Below are positions 23,635 through 32,468 of a stretch of DNA of 64,000 bases, piece by piece. The stretch is from contig CAZPMN010000010.1 of NCBI GenBank assembly GCA_964587835.1, positions 1 to 64,000 of the forward strand, in the 5' to 3' direction. How positions within the stretch are numbered: position 1 is the first letter of the stretch; each line of letters begins with the position of its first letter. The notes under the pieces were generated by a model. That model was not told the DNA's origin. It did no database searches and was given only the letters and a program-made list of their open reading frames with translations. The DNA comes from Erginobacter sp964587835. GTDB lineage: Bacteria; Auribacterota; Erginobacteria; Erginobacterales; Erginobacteraceae. A program made the position numbers and the translations under genes.

Positions 23635-23683
23635 TACCGCTTACCGCATACCGCTAACCGCTTACCGGTAACTTCTTACCGCT
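23635..23683 (-). repeat. Family C repeat, right (inverted) arm
   Basis: TACCGCTTACCGCATACCGC and following units are the reverse complement of the left arm. It ends just before the start codon of the next radical SAM gene at 23694. Confidence 0.85.
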
Positions 23684-23693
23684 GCCGTCTCCG

Positions 23694-24755
23694 ATGCGTT
23701 CCCAACTCACATACAAGCGGGCGAAGATGCTCGCCAGCCTCGCCTTCAGCCACCTCCTCCACAGAAGGCGCCCCCTCAATGTTTACCTGGCGGTTACCAA
23801 CCGCTGCAACCTGAAGTGCTATTACTGCTACGGGGATTACTTTAACCGTGGCGACTGGCCGGAGTTCACCACCGAGGAACTGTTCCGGCTGATCGATGAC
23901 CTCAGCCGGTCGGGGACCTGTCTGCTCCAGCTCCAGGGCGGCGAACCGCTCCTCCGCGACGACATTGATCTGCTGGTCGACCGGGTCAACCGCCGGGGGA
24001 TGATCTGCGATATGATCACCAACGGCCTGCTGGTGGAGAAGAAGTTAGAGACGGTGAAGAAGCTCGATTCGATCTGCATCAGCCTGGACGGCCGGCGGGA
24101 GATCAACGACCGCAACCGGGGGCCGGGCACCTTTGACCGGATTGTCCGGGCGATCGAACTGACCAGTTCCGCCGGGATCCCCACCCGGATCAATTCCGTC
24201 CTGACCAGCGAGACCGAACCGGAGGACCTGCAGTTCCTGGCCGATTTCTCCCGGGAGAAGGGGGCCCAGCTCAACTTTTCCCTTTCCTTCCAGTACGAGC
24301 CACTGCGGGAAGGCGGTCCCACCCACCACCTTGACGTGAGCGATGACCGGGTCCGGGGTTTCCTCCGCCAGATTCTCCAGCTTCAGGCCGAGGGCTACCC
24401 GCTGCAGTTCTCCGAGCGGGCCCACCAGATCGCCCTCAACTGGCCCTTCTCCTACCAGAAGCGGATGGCCGCGCCGGCCGAGCTCCCGAAAGGATTCAAG
24501 TACCCCAAGTGCTATCACGGGGATTACGTGGTCTTCATCGACTCCGACGGGAGCGTCTACCCCTGCTGCAACTTCTGGGGCAAGCCGCGCTACAACATCC
24601 GTACCGACGGCCTGAAGACCTCCCTGGAAAAGGTCAGCCGGGAAGGGTGCGAAGCCTGCTATATCCTCTCCTACCTCGACCGCAACCTGCTGTTGGGGAT
24701 GAGACCGGGTATCCTCTGGCATTACGCCCTCAAGGCCCTGCGGGAGCTGCGATGA
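23694..24755 (+). CDS. Radical SAM/SPASM protein, 353 aa
   Basis: Close relative of the 19241 protein. The basic/hydrophobic N-terminus (YKRAKMLASLAFSHLLHRRR) is followed by Cys38-x3-Cys42-x2-Cys45 in TNRCNLKCYYCYGDYFNRG, QGGEPLLRDD, and SISLDGRREINDRNRGPGT-type residues. C-terminal cysteines (PKCYHGDYV, YPCCNFWGK, EGCEACYIL) mark a SPASM-like auxiliary cluster site. The stop overlaps the start of the next radical SAM gene by 4 nt (ATGA), so the two are translationally coupled and may act as partners. The substrate is unknown. Confidence 0.88.
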   Translation: MRSQLTYKRAKMLASLAFSHLLHRRRPLNVYLAVTNRCNLKCYYCYGDYFNRGDWPEFTTEELFRLIDDLSRSGTCLLQLQGGEPLLRDDIDLLVDRVNRRGMICDMITNGLLVEKKLETVKKLDSICISLDGRREINDRNRGPGTFDRIVRAIELTSSAGIPTRINSVLTSETEPEDLQFLADFSREKGAQLNFSLSFQYEPLREGGPTHHLDVSDDRVRGFLRQILQLQAEGYPLQFSERAHQIALNWPFSYQKRMAAPAELPKGFKYPKCYHGDYVVFIDSDGSVYPCCNFWGKPRYNIRTDGLKTSLEKVSREGCEACYILSYLDRNLLLGMRPGILWHYALKALRELR

Positions 24756-25795
24756 AGGAAGGCTGGCGGAAAACGGCCCGCCTGGCCCGGCAGGCGGCGG
24801 GACGTCTCAGCGGCCGCCGGATTCCCCTCTTCGTCCAGCTGATGACCACCGAGCGCTGCAACCTTTCCTGCCGTTACTGCTACGCCGAGTTCGGCGCCCG
24901 GCATCGGCCAGACTTTCCCCGGGAACCCCTGCTCCGGGTGATCGACGGATTGGGCCGCCTGGGCTGCGCCTTCGTGATGCTGGCCGGGGGGGAGCCGATG
25001 CTGCGGAAGGATATCGGGGAGGTGATCGACCGGGTCAAGGCGGCGGGGATGAACTGCTCGCTCAACACCAACGGCCTCCTGGTCCCGTCCCGGATCGAAG
25101 AGATCGCCGGGGCCGATATGTTCAGCATCAGCCTTGACGGCCCTCCCGACATCCACGACTATTACCGGGGGGAGGGGACCTACCGGAAAGTGATCGCGGC
25201 CATCGAGGCGGGCCGCCGGCGGGGGATCCGGGTTCAGATCCAGTTCACCCTGACCCGGGAACTCTCCCGGGCCTTCGGACACGTGGAGGAGATAGCGCGG
25301 GAGTACGGATGTTTTATCGGAATCAACTTTCTCCGCCCCCAGGAGAAGATCGAAGGCGGGCGGGTGGAGGCGGCCGAGGCGAGTGACGAAGAGATCGGCC
25401 TTTTCCTCGACGATTTGATCGCCAATCCCCGTTCCGTTCTTCCCTACCCGAATTATCTTCTCCGCTACGTGCGCCGCTGGCCCTACGGCTTCGGCCGCCA
25501 CCTGATCGCCGAGGAGAAGGACCTGAAGGGGTTCCGCCCGATCCCCTGCCAGGCCGGCCGCTATCTGATCGCCATCGACAACCGGGGCGACGTCTTCCCC
25601 TGCACCAAGCTCTTCTACAGCGAGCCGCTCGGCAACTGCCTCGACGGCGATATCGAGACCGCCTGGAAGAACCTCAAACCGGTTAACTGCCGGGCCTGCC
25701 TCGATCTCGGCTGCAACCTGATCAACGACCTCCTCCGCCTCCACCCCCCGGCCCTCCTCGGCTTGCTGCGAAACTGGCGGTCTCCGGCCGGTTAA
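24752..25795 (+). CDS. Radical SAM/SPASM protein, 347 aa
   Basis: Cys36-x3-Cys40-x2-Cys43 in TTERCNLSCRYCYAEFG, AGGEPMLRKDIG, FSISLDGPPDIHDYYRGEGT and C-terminal cysteines (IPCQAGRY, FPCTKLF, VNCRACLDLGC) for an auxiliary cluster. The reading frame is open well upstream (to about 24509), but that part overlaps the preceding gene. ATG 24752, overlapping the upstream TGA, is the natural start and places the cluster motif where its relatives have it. The pair with 23694-24755 looks like a recent tandem duplication that has diverged. Confidence 0.88.
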   Translation: MKEGWRKTARLARQAAGRLSGRRIPLFVQLMTTERCNLSCRYCYAEFGARHRPDFPREPLLRVIDGLGRLGCAFVMLAGGEPMLRKDIGEVIDRVKAAGMNCSLNTNGLLVPSRIEEIAGADMFSISLDGPPDIHDYYRGEGTYRKVIAAIEAGRRRGIRVQIQFTLTRELSRAFGHVEEIAREYGCFIGINFLRPQEKIEGGRVEAAEASDEEIGLFLDDLIANPRSVLPYPNYLLRYVRRWPYGFGRHLIAEEKDLKGFRPIPCQAGRYLIAIDNRGDVFPCTKLFYSEPLGNCLDGDIETAWKNLKPVNCRACLDLGCNLINDLLRLHPPALLGLLRNWRSPAG

Positions 25796-25830
25796 TATCC
25801 TTTCGGCGGTTGTCCGACAAACCCCGAATT

Positions 25831-25946
25831 GTCATCGCGAGGAGCGAAGCGACGAAGCGATCTCAATTTTCGAATACAATGTATTAACCGGCAGCAGATT
25901 GAGATTGCTTCGGCCCCTCCGCTTCGCTATGGGGCCTCGCAATGAC
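25831..25946. repeat. Family A inverted pair (empty)
   Basis: The plus-oriented copy GTCATCGCGAGG...CGATCTC (25831-25864) and the minus-oriented copy GAGATTGCTTCGG...CAATGAC (25901-25946) enclose about 36 bp. They lie between a radical SAM gene and a YfhO gene. Confidence 0.85.
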
Positions 25947-25986
25947 CGTCTTGAATGTCGTGGTACTATACTGGTCTTGTTAGTAT

Positions 25987-28473
25987 ATGAAGTCCTCTAC
26001 TGACAGGTTATGGCTGGCGGGGATCTGCCTGGGGGTGATCATTCTCCTGCTGCCGATGCTGCTCGGCTGGCTGGGGATCTTCACCGACGACTACTACGAG
26101 ACCTTCTCCCGCCTCCTCTTCAACGCCCGGTCGGTCCGCTCCGGCTCGCTTCCCCTCTGGGACCCCCAGACCTTCGCCGGCGGGCGGATCAATTACATCC
26201 CCAACACCACCATCTGGTACTGGCCGCTCTACCCCTTTTACCTTTTGGTGGATGCCGCGGACGTCGACGCCGCCTACGCCTGGCTGATCAAGGTCCCGCT
26301 GCTCATCCACTGGCTGGTCTGCGCCCTGGGAGCCTACGCCCTCGGAAGGGGAGTGATCAGACTCCGCCCGCCGGCCGCCGGAGTGCTGGCCGCGATCTAC
26401 TCGCTGGGAGCCTCGATGACCTACAACGTTCTCGATCCCTCCACCACCTACGCCACCGCCTGGCTGCCGGCCCTGCTCTGGGGAATCTTCTCCTTCGCCC
26501 GCCGACCGTCCCCCTGGCCGCTGGCCGCGGCGGCCGCCGCCTTCGCCTTTATCGGTCCCTGCGGCTCCGACGTCCGGGGGCTCTTCAGCCTGGCCACAGC
26601 CGCTATCCTGGTTGTCGCCGTTGCCGGCGCTCATCTGCTCCGCCGCAACCCCGCCGCCGGCTGGCGGGCAATAAAAGCATTCCTCCTCGTGGTCCTGCTC
26701 GGTCTTCTCCTCTCGGCGCCCTATTGGACGGCGATGGTCGAGACCCTGAAGATCTACCGCGGCTCCGCGCTCCTCGATCCCGGCCGCTCCGCCTCGGAGA
26801 TGTTCAGCGTGCCCTGGCCCTACCTGCTGACGATCCTGGTCCCGGACGCCTTCGGCACCCTGACTAACTGCCGGGGGGTCGACCCGGGGGTCAGTTACCT
26901 GCAGGAGTTCTCCTACCTGGAGGGGAATCTCACCGGAGGATTCTGGCTGGTCCTTCTCTGCCTGGCCGGTGCGGCGGCCGGTTGGAGGGGGAGGTCGGTC
27001 CGGAAGGACGGTACCGGACTCTGGTGGTGGGTCGGACTGGGCCTCTTCGTCTTCTCCCTCTTCCTGGTCGCCGGGCGTTACTCGCCGCCGTACCTTTGGC
27101 TGGCGAGGGTCTTCCCCCTCTTCGGCCTCCCCTACGCCGTCCGCTGGCGGATCCTTGAGCACCTGAGTCTCGCCCTGCTGGCGGGGGTCTCCGCCCACTG
27201 GCTGCTGGAGAGCGGTCGGCGGGTCTCCCGGGCGGTGGTCATCGGGTTGGCGGCCGCCACCCTGGCCGCCCTGGCCGCGGCCTGGTCGCGCCCGGAGGTC
27301 TTCACCGGCGGGACGGTCTTCGCCCGGATCTGGAGTCTTTATCCGAGATGGCTCTTCTCCAGTCCGCTGTTCTATCTGGTTCTGATGCTTGCCGGGTCCG
27401 TCATCCTGGTCACGATCCGGCGGTGGAGCCGGGCGCTCCTGCTCTCGGCGGTGATCCTGGAGTCCTTCATCCTTGCCTTCGCGGTGATCTATCACCTCTC
27501 CTGGGGTTCCGGCGAGGAGTGGGTCCGCTACCGCCGCCCGAGCGAAAGCCTCTACTGGCGCCTGGCCGCGCGGGCCTACTCCCCGGGCAATCCGGATACC
27601 GGGTCGGAACGGACGACCTTCGCTCTGAGCCAGATCGACCAGATCGCAACCACGGTGGGGGGGGAATATCTCTTCGGCCATTGCTCCAAGCCCCTGACCC
27701 CCCGACTGTTCGATATTGTTCAGATGATTACCATCGGTTATCCTTACGCCCTGCGAATTACCGATCCCGGGTCCGCTTACTTTCCGAATATGAGCGCCCG
27801 GCACCTGGTTCTGAACCGGCCGGACGCCCTTCCCCCCGATAGGGCCGAGGTGCGGCCGCTGGATGCCGGAGGTGAGTTTTATGATTACCGGCTGGGGACG
27901 ATTCTCCCCCGGGTCTTCACCCAGGACGTGGCCGTGATCTGTACTGGAGAAGAGGCTCTCCGCGAACTGGTCAGCGGCGATCTCCGCCGGGCGGCCTATG
28001 TTGAGGACGGTGATCAGTTATCAGTAATCAGTAATCAGGCCGGGGACCAGGCTACTGATTACGGATTACGGATCACGGATTACGCTTCTTCCATTCCCGC
28101 TGAAGATTCGAGTGATCGCTTCGATCGCCTCCAGGTGGTAAATCGAATCCGCTCAGTCACGATCCCCGCCCCCACCCGGATGACCATCGAGACCGAGATC
28201 CGCCGGCCGGCCCTCCTGGTTACCACCGATGTCTTACATCCCGGCTGGGAGGTCAGGGTGGATGGAGAGCGGAGAGAACCAATCCAGGTGAACTATCTGC
28301 AGCGGGCGGTTTCGGTCCGGCCGGGCGACCGGGTCATAGAGTGGACATTCCGCCCGCCACCGGCCAGTTGGGGCCTCGGCCTTTTCGCCTTTGGCCTGGT
28401 CGTCCTGGTGGGTATAGTCATAAGGTTGAACCGCAAAAACCGGCAGAGGAATACTGACGAGGACGGGATATAG
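25987..28473 (+). CDS. YfhO family membrane protein, 828 aa, with in-frame repeat insertion
   Basis: The classic YfhO layout: N-terminal helix, FTDDYYETFSRLLFNARSV, then SGSLPLWDPQTFAGG (the family loop motif), about a dozen further helices, and a C-terminal outer domain with VTTDVLHPGWEVRVDGERRE and VNYLQRAVSVRPGDRVIEW before a last helix. It is closely related to the 52345-54864 protein. It probably transfers sugars from lipid carriers to a surface polymer. Residues about 676-700 (DQLSVISNQ...DYGLRITDY) are translated repeat DNA inserted in frame (28012-28085) in a soluble region; the frame is preserved on both sides. Confidence 0.88.
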   Translation: MKSSTDRLWLAGICLGVIILLLPMLLGWLGIFTDDYYETFSRLLFNARSVRSGSLPLWDPQTFAGGRINYIPNTTIWYWPLYPFYLLVDAADVDAAYAWLIKVPLLIHWLVCALGAYALGRGVIRLRPPAAGVLAAIYSLGASMTYNVLDPSTTYATAWLPALLWGIFSFARRPSPWPLAAAAAAFAFIGPCGSDVRGLFSLATAAILVVAVAGAHLLRRNPAAGWRAIKAFLLVVLLGLLLSAPYWTAMVETLKIYRGSALLDPGRSASEMFSVPWPYLLTILVPDAFGTLTNCRGVDPGVSYLQEFSYLEGNLTGGFWLVLLCLAGAAAGWRGRSVRKDGTGLWWWVGLGLFVFSLFLVAGRYSPPYLWLARVFPLFGLPYAVRWRILEHLSLALLAGVSAHWLLESGRRVSRAVVIGLAAATLAALAAAWSRPEVFTGGTVFARIWSLYPRWLFSSPLFYLVLMLAGSVILVTIRRWSRALLLSAVILESFILAFAVIYHLSWGSGEEWVRYRRPSESLYWRLAARAYSPGNPDTGSERTTFALSQIDQIATTVGGEYLFGHCSKPLTPRLFDIVQMITIGYPYALRITDPGSAYFPNMSARHLVLNRPDALPPDRAEVRPLDAGGEFYDYRLGTILPRVFTQDVAVICTGEEALRELVSGDLRRAAYVEDGDQLSVISNQAGDQATDYGLRITDYASSIPAEDSSDRFDRLQVVNRIRSVTIPAPTRMTIETEIRRPALLVTTDVLHPGWEVRVDGERREPIQVNYLQRAVSVRPGDRVIEWTFRPPPASWGLGLFAFGLVVLVGIVIRLNRKNRQRNTDEDGI
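28012..28085. repeat. Inverted repeat inserted in frame in the YfhO gene (family C-like)
   Basis: The left arm is TCAGTTATCAGTAATCAGT, the right arm ACTGATTACGGATTACGGAT, with about 25 bp between. It resembles family C in design but has ATCAGTA units. It adds about 25 residues to the protein without breaking the frame. Confidence 0.75.
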
Positions 28474-28491
28474 ACAGTGGAGTCATTGCGA

Positions 28492-28571
28492 GACCCGCTT
28501 TGCGGGACGAAGCAATCTCATCTGCCGACAGTGCCCAGAGATTGCTTCGTCGCTCCGCTCCTCGCAATGAC
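28492..28571. repeat. Family A inverted pair (empty)
   Basis: The plus-oriented copy at 28492-28519 (GTCATTGCGAGACCCGC to CAATCTC) and the minus-oriented copy at 28538-28571 (GAGATTGCTTCGTCGC to CAATGAC) are separated by 18 bp. The pair lies 18 bp after the YfhO stop. Confidence 0.85.
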
Positions 28572-28605
28572 GACCATCCTCTCCGTAGCAATTTAAGGAA
28601 AAGCT

Positions 28606-29871
28606 ATGCCCTATCCGCGTTTCCGAATTAATATGCCGCCGGGGGAGTTGCTGCTCTCGCTGTTCCAGGGGCTGGAGAAACCGCCCCCGGGTTCGCGGGA
28701 GCGCGAATTCCTCCGCCGGTTCCGCAAGCTGGGGGGATTCCCGGAGACATTCCTGGTCGGTTCGGGTCGGGCGGGGTTCCGCCTCCTCCTGGAATGCCTG
28801 GTGGCGGAGCCGGGGGCGGAGATCATCTTCCCCGCCTATACCTTCCACCCGATCCCGGCGGCGGCGGCCGAGTGTGGGTACCGCCCGGTCTTTGCCGACG
28901 TCGACCCCGGAACCTGGAATATCGATCCGGATAAGATCCCGCCCCTGCTCGGCCCGCGGACACGGGCGATCGTGCCCACCCACCTCTTTGGGGTCCCGGC
29001 GGAGATGGACCGGATCAACGAAATCGCCGCCCGGCACGGTCTGCCGGTGATCGAGGACTGCGCCCACGGCCTGGGGGCGAGGTACAACGGCCGGCCAGCC
29101 GGCGCCCTGGGCGACGCGGCGCTCTTCACCTTCGCGATGAGCAAGAACCTCCCCTGCTGGGGGGGAGGAGCGATGACGGTGAAGGACCCCGCGCTGGCCG
29201 AGCGGATGCGGTCGGCGATCGGAGATGATACCCCCCCCGGCGGGCTGTCAATCCTCAGAGGCCAGGCCTTCAACTTCGCCGCCCTCCTTCTCACCCAGCC
29301 GATGGTCTTCCCCTGGACCCTCTATCCGCTGATCCGCCTGGCCTCGCGCTTCGGCAGGGATCTCTTCGACGGCCCGTTCCTCGAGGAGGTGACCTCGATC
29401 TCACCCGTCCGAAACCTTGACGACGGCAAGAGCGGGAGCCGGCGGTTCTCCCCCTTCCAGGCGGCGGTGGGACTGAGGCAGCTCGAGCGGTTTCCCCGCT
29501 GGCTGGAGAGGCAGGAGACCAACGCCCGTCTCCTCCGCTCCCGCCTCTCCGGCTGCCCGGGGCTGCAGCTGCAGGAAGAGCCGCCGGGGACGCGATCTTC
29601 CTTCCTCTACCTCCGGGCCCGGGTGGAGGACCCGTCCCGGGTCCGCCGCCTTCTACTTCGCCGGGGGGTGGACACCAAGCCCGACGATATGCGCGACTGT
29701 TCCCGGCTGGGTATCTTCGGAAAGCAACCGCCCTGTCCGGTCGCCGGCCGCCTGGGGGGGCACTGTATCGAGATCCCCTGCAGCCCGTTTTACACGGAAC
29801 GGGAGATTGACGACATCGCCGGGCGGGTATCGGCCGCCCTGTCCCGGCCCGGCGGACGGGAAGCGAGGTAA
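28606..29871 (+). CDS. DegT/DnrJ/EryC1/StrS family PLP-dependent aminotransferase, 421 aa
   Basis: Fold type I aminotransferase of the nucleotide-sugar group: GSGRAGFRLLLECL (phosphate-binding region), PAYTFHPIPAAAAECGY, VIEDCAHGLGARYNG (Asp that holds the pyridine nitrogen) and TFAMSKNLPCWGGGAM, where Lys180 should form the Schiff base. It likely makes an amino sugar from a keto-sugar nucleotide. It is longer and more divergent than the two DegT proteins at 37188 and 39516, and the SKN-LPCWGGG active-site stretch is unusual for the family. AAGGAAAAG lies 3-11 nt before ATG. It is followed 9 bp later by a GT-C-like gene. Confidence 0.88.
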   Translation: MPYPRFRINMPPGELLLSLFQGLEKPPPGSREREFLRRFRKLGGFPETFLVGSGRAGFRLLLECLVAEPGAEIIFPAYTFHPIPAAAAECGYRPVFADVDPGTWNIDPDKIPPLLGPRTRAIVPTHLFGVPAEMDRINEIAARHGLPVIEDCAHGLGARYNGRPAGALGDAALFTFAMSKNLPCWGGGAMTVKDPALAERMRSAIGDDTPPGGLSILRGQAFNFAALLLTQPMVFPWTLYPLIRLASRFGRDLFDGPFLEEVTSISPVRNLDDGKSGSRRFSPFQAAVGLRQLERFPRWLERQETNARLLRSRLSGCPGLQLQEEPPGTRSSFLYLRARVEDPSRVRRLLLRRGVDTKPDDMRDCSRLGIFGKQPPCPVAGRLGGHCIEIPCSPFYTEREIDDIAGRVSAALSRPGGREAR

Positions 29872-29880
29872 GTTCCAGCT

Positions 29881-31413
29881 ATGTCTGCCGATATCCGCAA
29901 CGATCGCTCTCCGGTTCCAGCGCGGGGCAGCACGAAACGACGGTCGCTGGCGGATGCCCTGGTCGTCCTCGCCGCCGCCGTCACCTCCCAGGCCTTCTTC
30001 TACCTGGCCGGCGGGCAGCTTTCCCTGCGCTGGATCAGCGCCTCCCATTTTCTCGACTTTTCCCTCTACCGGGACCAGCTGCTGGAGAGCGTGTGGTATA
30101 TGCATATGCAGCCCCCGCTCTTCAACCTGCTGACCGGCCTCTGTGTAAAAATCTTCCCCCGGTCCTACGAGACGGTCTTCGCTCTTTTGTTTTTTCTGCT
30201 CAGCCTGGTTCTGGCCTGGACCATCTACCGGCTGATGCGATTCCTGAACGTTGGCCGGGGTCTGGCTCTGGCCCTGACGGTATGCTATCAATTCGGTCGT
30301 CCCGACCTCTTCTATCGGAATTTCTATTTCTATACCTATCCCCTGATGACATTACTGGTCCTGGCGGGGTACTTCCTGTCTCGGTACCTGAAGGACAACG
30401 GCCTCCCGGCCGGGACGGCCTTCTTCTGCTCGCTGGCGGCGCTGACCCTGACCCGGGCGCTCTACCACCCCGTCTGGATAGGCGTAATCACCATCGGGCT
30501 GCTCATCCTCTCCCGCGGCCGCCGCCGGCAAATCCTTCTGATGGCCGCGATTCCCCTTATGTTGGTGGTGATCTGGATGGGGAAGAATTATTACCTCTTC
30601 GGTTCCTTCACCATGAATTCACAACTGGGCTACAGCCTGGCCAAGATCGCCACGCGGTTCCTGACGCCGGGGGAGAAGGAGCGTCTCCTCCGGGAAGGCC
30701 GGGTCTCTCCCCTGGTGGAAATTTATCCCCACAACCGCTACCCGGTATATTATGATTATATATCGGAGGTGGAAACGTACTGGCATCCCGTGGAGGTGCT
30801 GACCCAGCGCCATAAGACGGTCTATCCTCCTTCCGATCCCCGGCCCCCGGAAAATTTCAATCATCTGGACCACCTCGTCCTCTCCCGGCAGTACGCCCGG
30901 GATGCCTTCAGGGTGATCCGTCACTGCCCGCGGGCCTACCTGCGGGGCGTCAGCCGCGCGGCACTGGTTTATTTTCTGCCCACCTGGATGGCCTTCGACA
31001 TCTGGGCAATGAGGATGCCCGAACTCTATGATCGGTTCTGGGCGATGACAGGAGGAAGTTTTGCCGCCCTGGCTGAGCCGGACCCCGATCTGTACCGTGA
31101 TATCGCCTACACTCTTCCGAGGGTGTGCTGGTTTGTGGTCTTGGCTTATGCGCTGGTCGCGGTTATTATAATTCACGACCTGATCCGGAAAACCGGGATC
31201 GCCCGCTGGAGCCGGGACCGATTGATCACCCTGGGATTCCTGGTATTCACCGTCGGTTATGTGACGGTTATGGGGATTATGCTCGATTACGGAGAAAACA
31301 ACCGCTTCCGCGCCGAGATTGTCCCCCTGACCGTGATCATCGGGGCGGCCTGCCTGCAGCGTCTGTTCCGGGGCCGCCGTTTCGGATGGAGCGGCCGATC
31401 CGGGGGGGAATAA
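29881..31413 (+). CDS. GT-C / GT39-like membrane glycosyltransferase, 510 aa
   Basis: A polytopic protein. After the first helix it has an outer loop SHFLDFSLYRDQLLESVWYMHMQPPLFNLLTG; the acidic residue followed by the HxQPPLF motif is typical of PMT/ArnT-like GT-C transferases. About ten helices follow, then a region with EVLTQRHKTVYPPSDP and final helices. Such enzymes move a sugar from a polyprenyl-phosphate donor to a substrate outside the cytoplasm. The acceptor is unknown. It is tightly packed between the aminotransferase and the next radical SAM gene (2 bp gap). Confidence 0.75.
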   Translation: MSADIRNDRSPVPARGSTKRRSLADALVVLAAAVTSQAFFYLAGGQLSLRWISASHFLDFSLYRDQLLESVWYMHMQPPLFNLLTGLCVKIFPRSYETVFALLFFLLSLVLAWTIYRLMRFLNVGRGLALALTVCYQFGRPDLFYRNFYFYTYPLMTLLVLAGYFLSRYLKDNGLPAGTAFFCSLAALTLTRALYHPVWIGVITIGLLILSRGRRRQILLMAAIPLMLVVIWMGKNYYLFGSFTMNSQLGYSLAKIATRFLTPGEKERLLREGRVSPLVEIYPHNRYPVYYDYISEVETYWHPVEVLTQRHKTVYPPSDPRPPENFNHLDHLVLSRQYARDAFRVIRHCPRAYLRGVSRAALVYFLPTWMAFDIWAMRMPELYDRFWAMTGGSFAALAEPDPDLYRDIAYTLPRVCWFVVLAYALVAVIIIHDLIRKTGIARWSRDRLITLGFLVFTVGYVTVMGIMLDYGENNRFRAEIVPLTVIIGAACLQRLFRGRRFGWSGRSGGE

Positions 31414-31415
31414 TT

Positions 31416-32450
31416 ATGAAGATCTTCGATACCATCGCCATCGGGAAGGAAGTGATCCTGATGAACCTGACCCCCTCCCGCCGGGTGCCCCTGAGTGTCC
31501 ACGTGGGGGTGACCAACCGCTGCAACAGCCGCTGCCGTTACTGCCGGTTCGATCGCCTGGCCGGCCCGGATCTCTGGACCACGGAATCGTTGCTCAAGGT
31601 TCTCGGCGAGATGCGGTCAACGGGGACGAGGAGGGTCCAGTTCACCGGCGGCGAGCCGATGCTGAGAAAGGACATCGGTGTCGTCCTGGAGCGGGCGAAA
31701 TCCCTGGGAATGTTCACGGGGATCTCCACCAACGGGTTGCAGGTCCCGGAGCGGGTGAACGAACTCCTCCCCGCCGACATCGTCCAGGTCTCCTACGACG
31801 GTCCGGCAGAGGTCCACGACCACCTGAGAGGGGAGGGGAGCCACCGGACGGCCCGGGCGGCCCTCGATGCGCTGCAGGGCGGGGGGATACCGGTCTGGAC
31901 CAACACTGTCCTGACCACGGTCAACGCCCCCCGGATCGAGGAGATCGTCGGGCACGCCCGGTCCCGGAAGATCGTGGCCAACTTCGTCCTCCTCGACTAT
32001 TTCCAGGAACCCGAGGCGCATTTCCACCCCGCCCTGAAGGAGATCGCCGACCTGGTCCTGCGGGGGGAGGAGAAGAAAGACGCGCTGCGCCGCCTGATCG
32101 GGATGAAGCGATCCGGGGCGCCGGTGGGCGGATCGCTGCCCTACCTGCAGAACGCACTCGACTGGCCCTGGGAGGACCGGGTCACCAGTCCCGAGCCTTC
32201 CCCGTTCTACCGCTGCTGGGCCGGCCGGGCCACCGCTCACCTGGAGGCCGACGGCCGGCTTTACGCCTGCGGGATGGGGGTGGGCAGGGTGGAGGGGATA
32301 AACGTGATGGAGACCGGGTTTGCCGCCGCCTGGCGGCGCCTGGAGCCTCTCCCGGCCTGCCGCTCCTGCACGATGGCCTGCGGGGTGGAGGCCAACCTGC
32401 TCTTCTCCCTCAATCTCCGGGCGGCCTGGAACTGGTTTCGCCAGGCATAG
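31416..32450 (+). CDS. Radical SAM/SPASM protein, 344 aa
   Basis: Cys36-x3-Cys40-x2-Cys43 in TNRCNSRCRYCRFD, QFTGGEPMLRKDIG, QVSYDGPAEVHDHLRGEGS and C-terminal cysteines (YRCWAGRAT, YACGMGVG, PACRSCTMACG). The overall design matches the 24752 and 63027 proteins. I start at ATG 31416, which follows a purine-rich GGGGGGAA about 5 nt upstream. The open frame runs further upstream but overlaps the GT-C gene. The position directly behind a GT-C transferase supports a role in glycan or glycolipid modification rather than peptide maturation, though this is inference. Confidence 0.88.
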   Translation: MKIFDTIAIGKEVILMNLTPSRRVPLSVHVGVTNRCNSRCRYCRFDRLAGPDLWTTESLLKVLGEMRSTGTRRVQFTGGEPMLRKDIGVVLERAKSLGMFTGISTNGLQVPERVNELLPADIVQVSYDGPAEVHDHLRGEGSHRTARAALDALQGGGIPVWTNTVLTTVNAPRIEEIVGHARSRKIVANFVLLDYFQEPEAHFHPALKEIADLVLRGEEKKDALRRLIGMKRSGAPVGGSLPYLQNALDWPWEDRVTSPEPSPFYRCWAGRATAHLEADGRLYACGMGVGRVEGINVMETGFAAAWRRLEPLPACRSCTMACGVEANLLFSLNLRAAWNWFRQA

Positions 32451-32468
32451 TCTTTCGCCCCGTCCGGC

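Noticed and set aside
24509..24751. Upstream extension of the radical SAM gene at 24752
   Set aside because: It overlaps the conserved end of the preceding radical SAM gene, has no homologous content, and the ATGA overlap gives a better start.
19148..24751. RiPP precursor peptide genes next to the SPASM proteins
   Set aside because: The gaps hold only repeats or very short frames without a leader or core pattern; nothing could be supported.
31125..31415. N-terminal extension of the radical SAM gene at 31416
   Set aside because: It lies over the GT-C gene in another frame and shows no radical SAM features.
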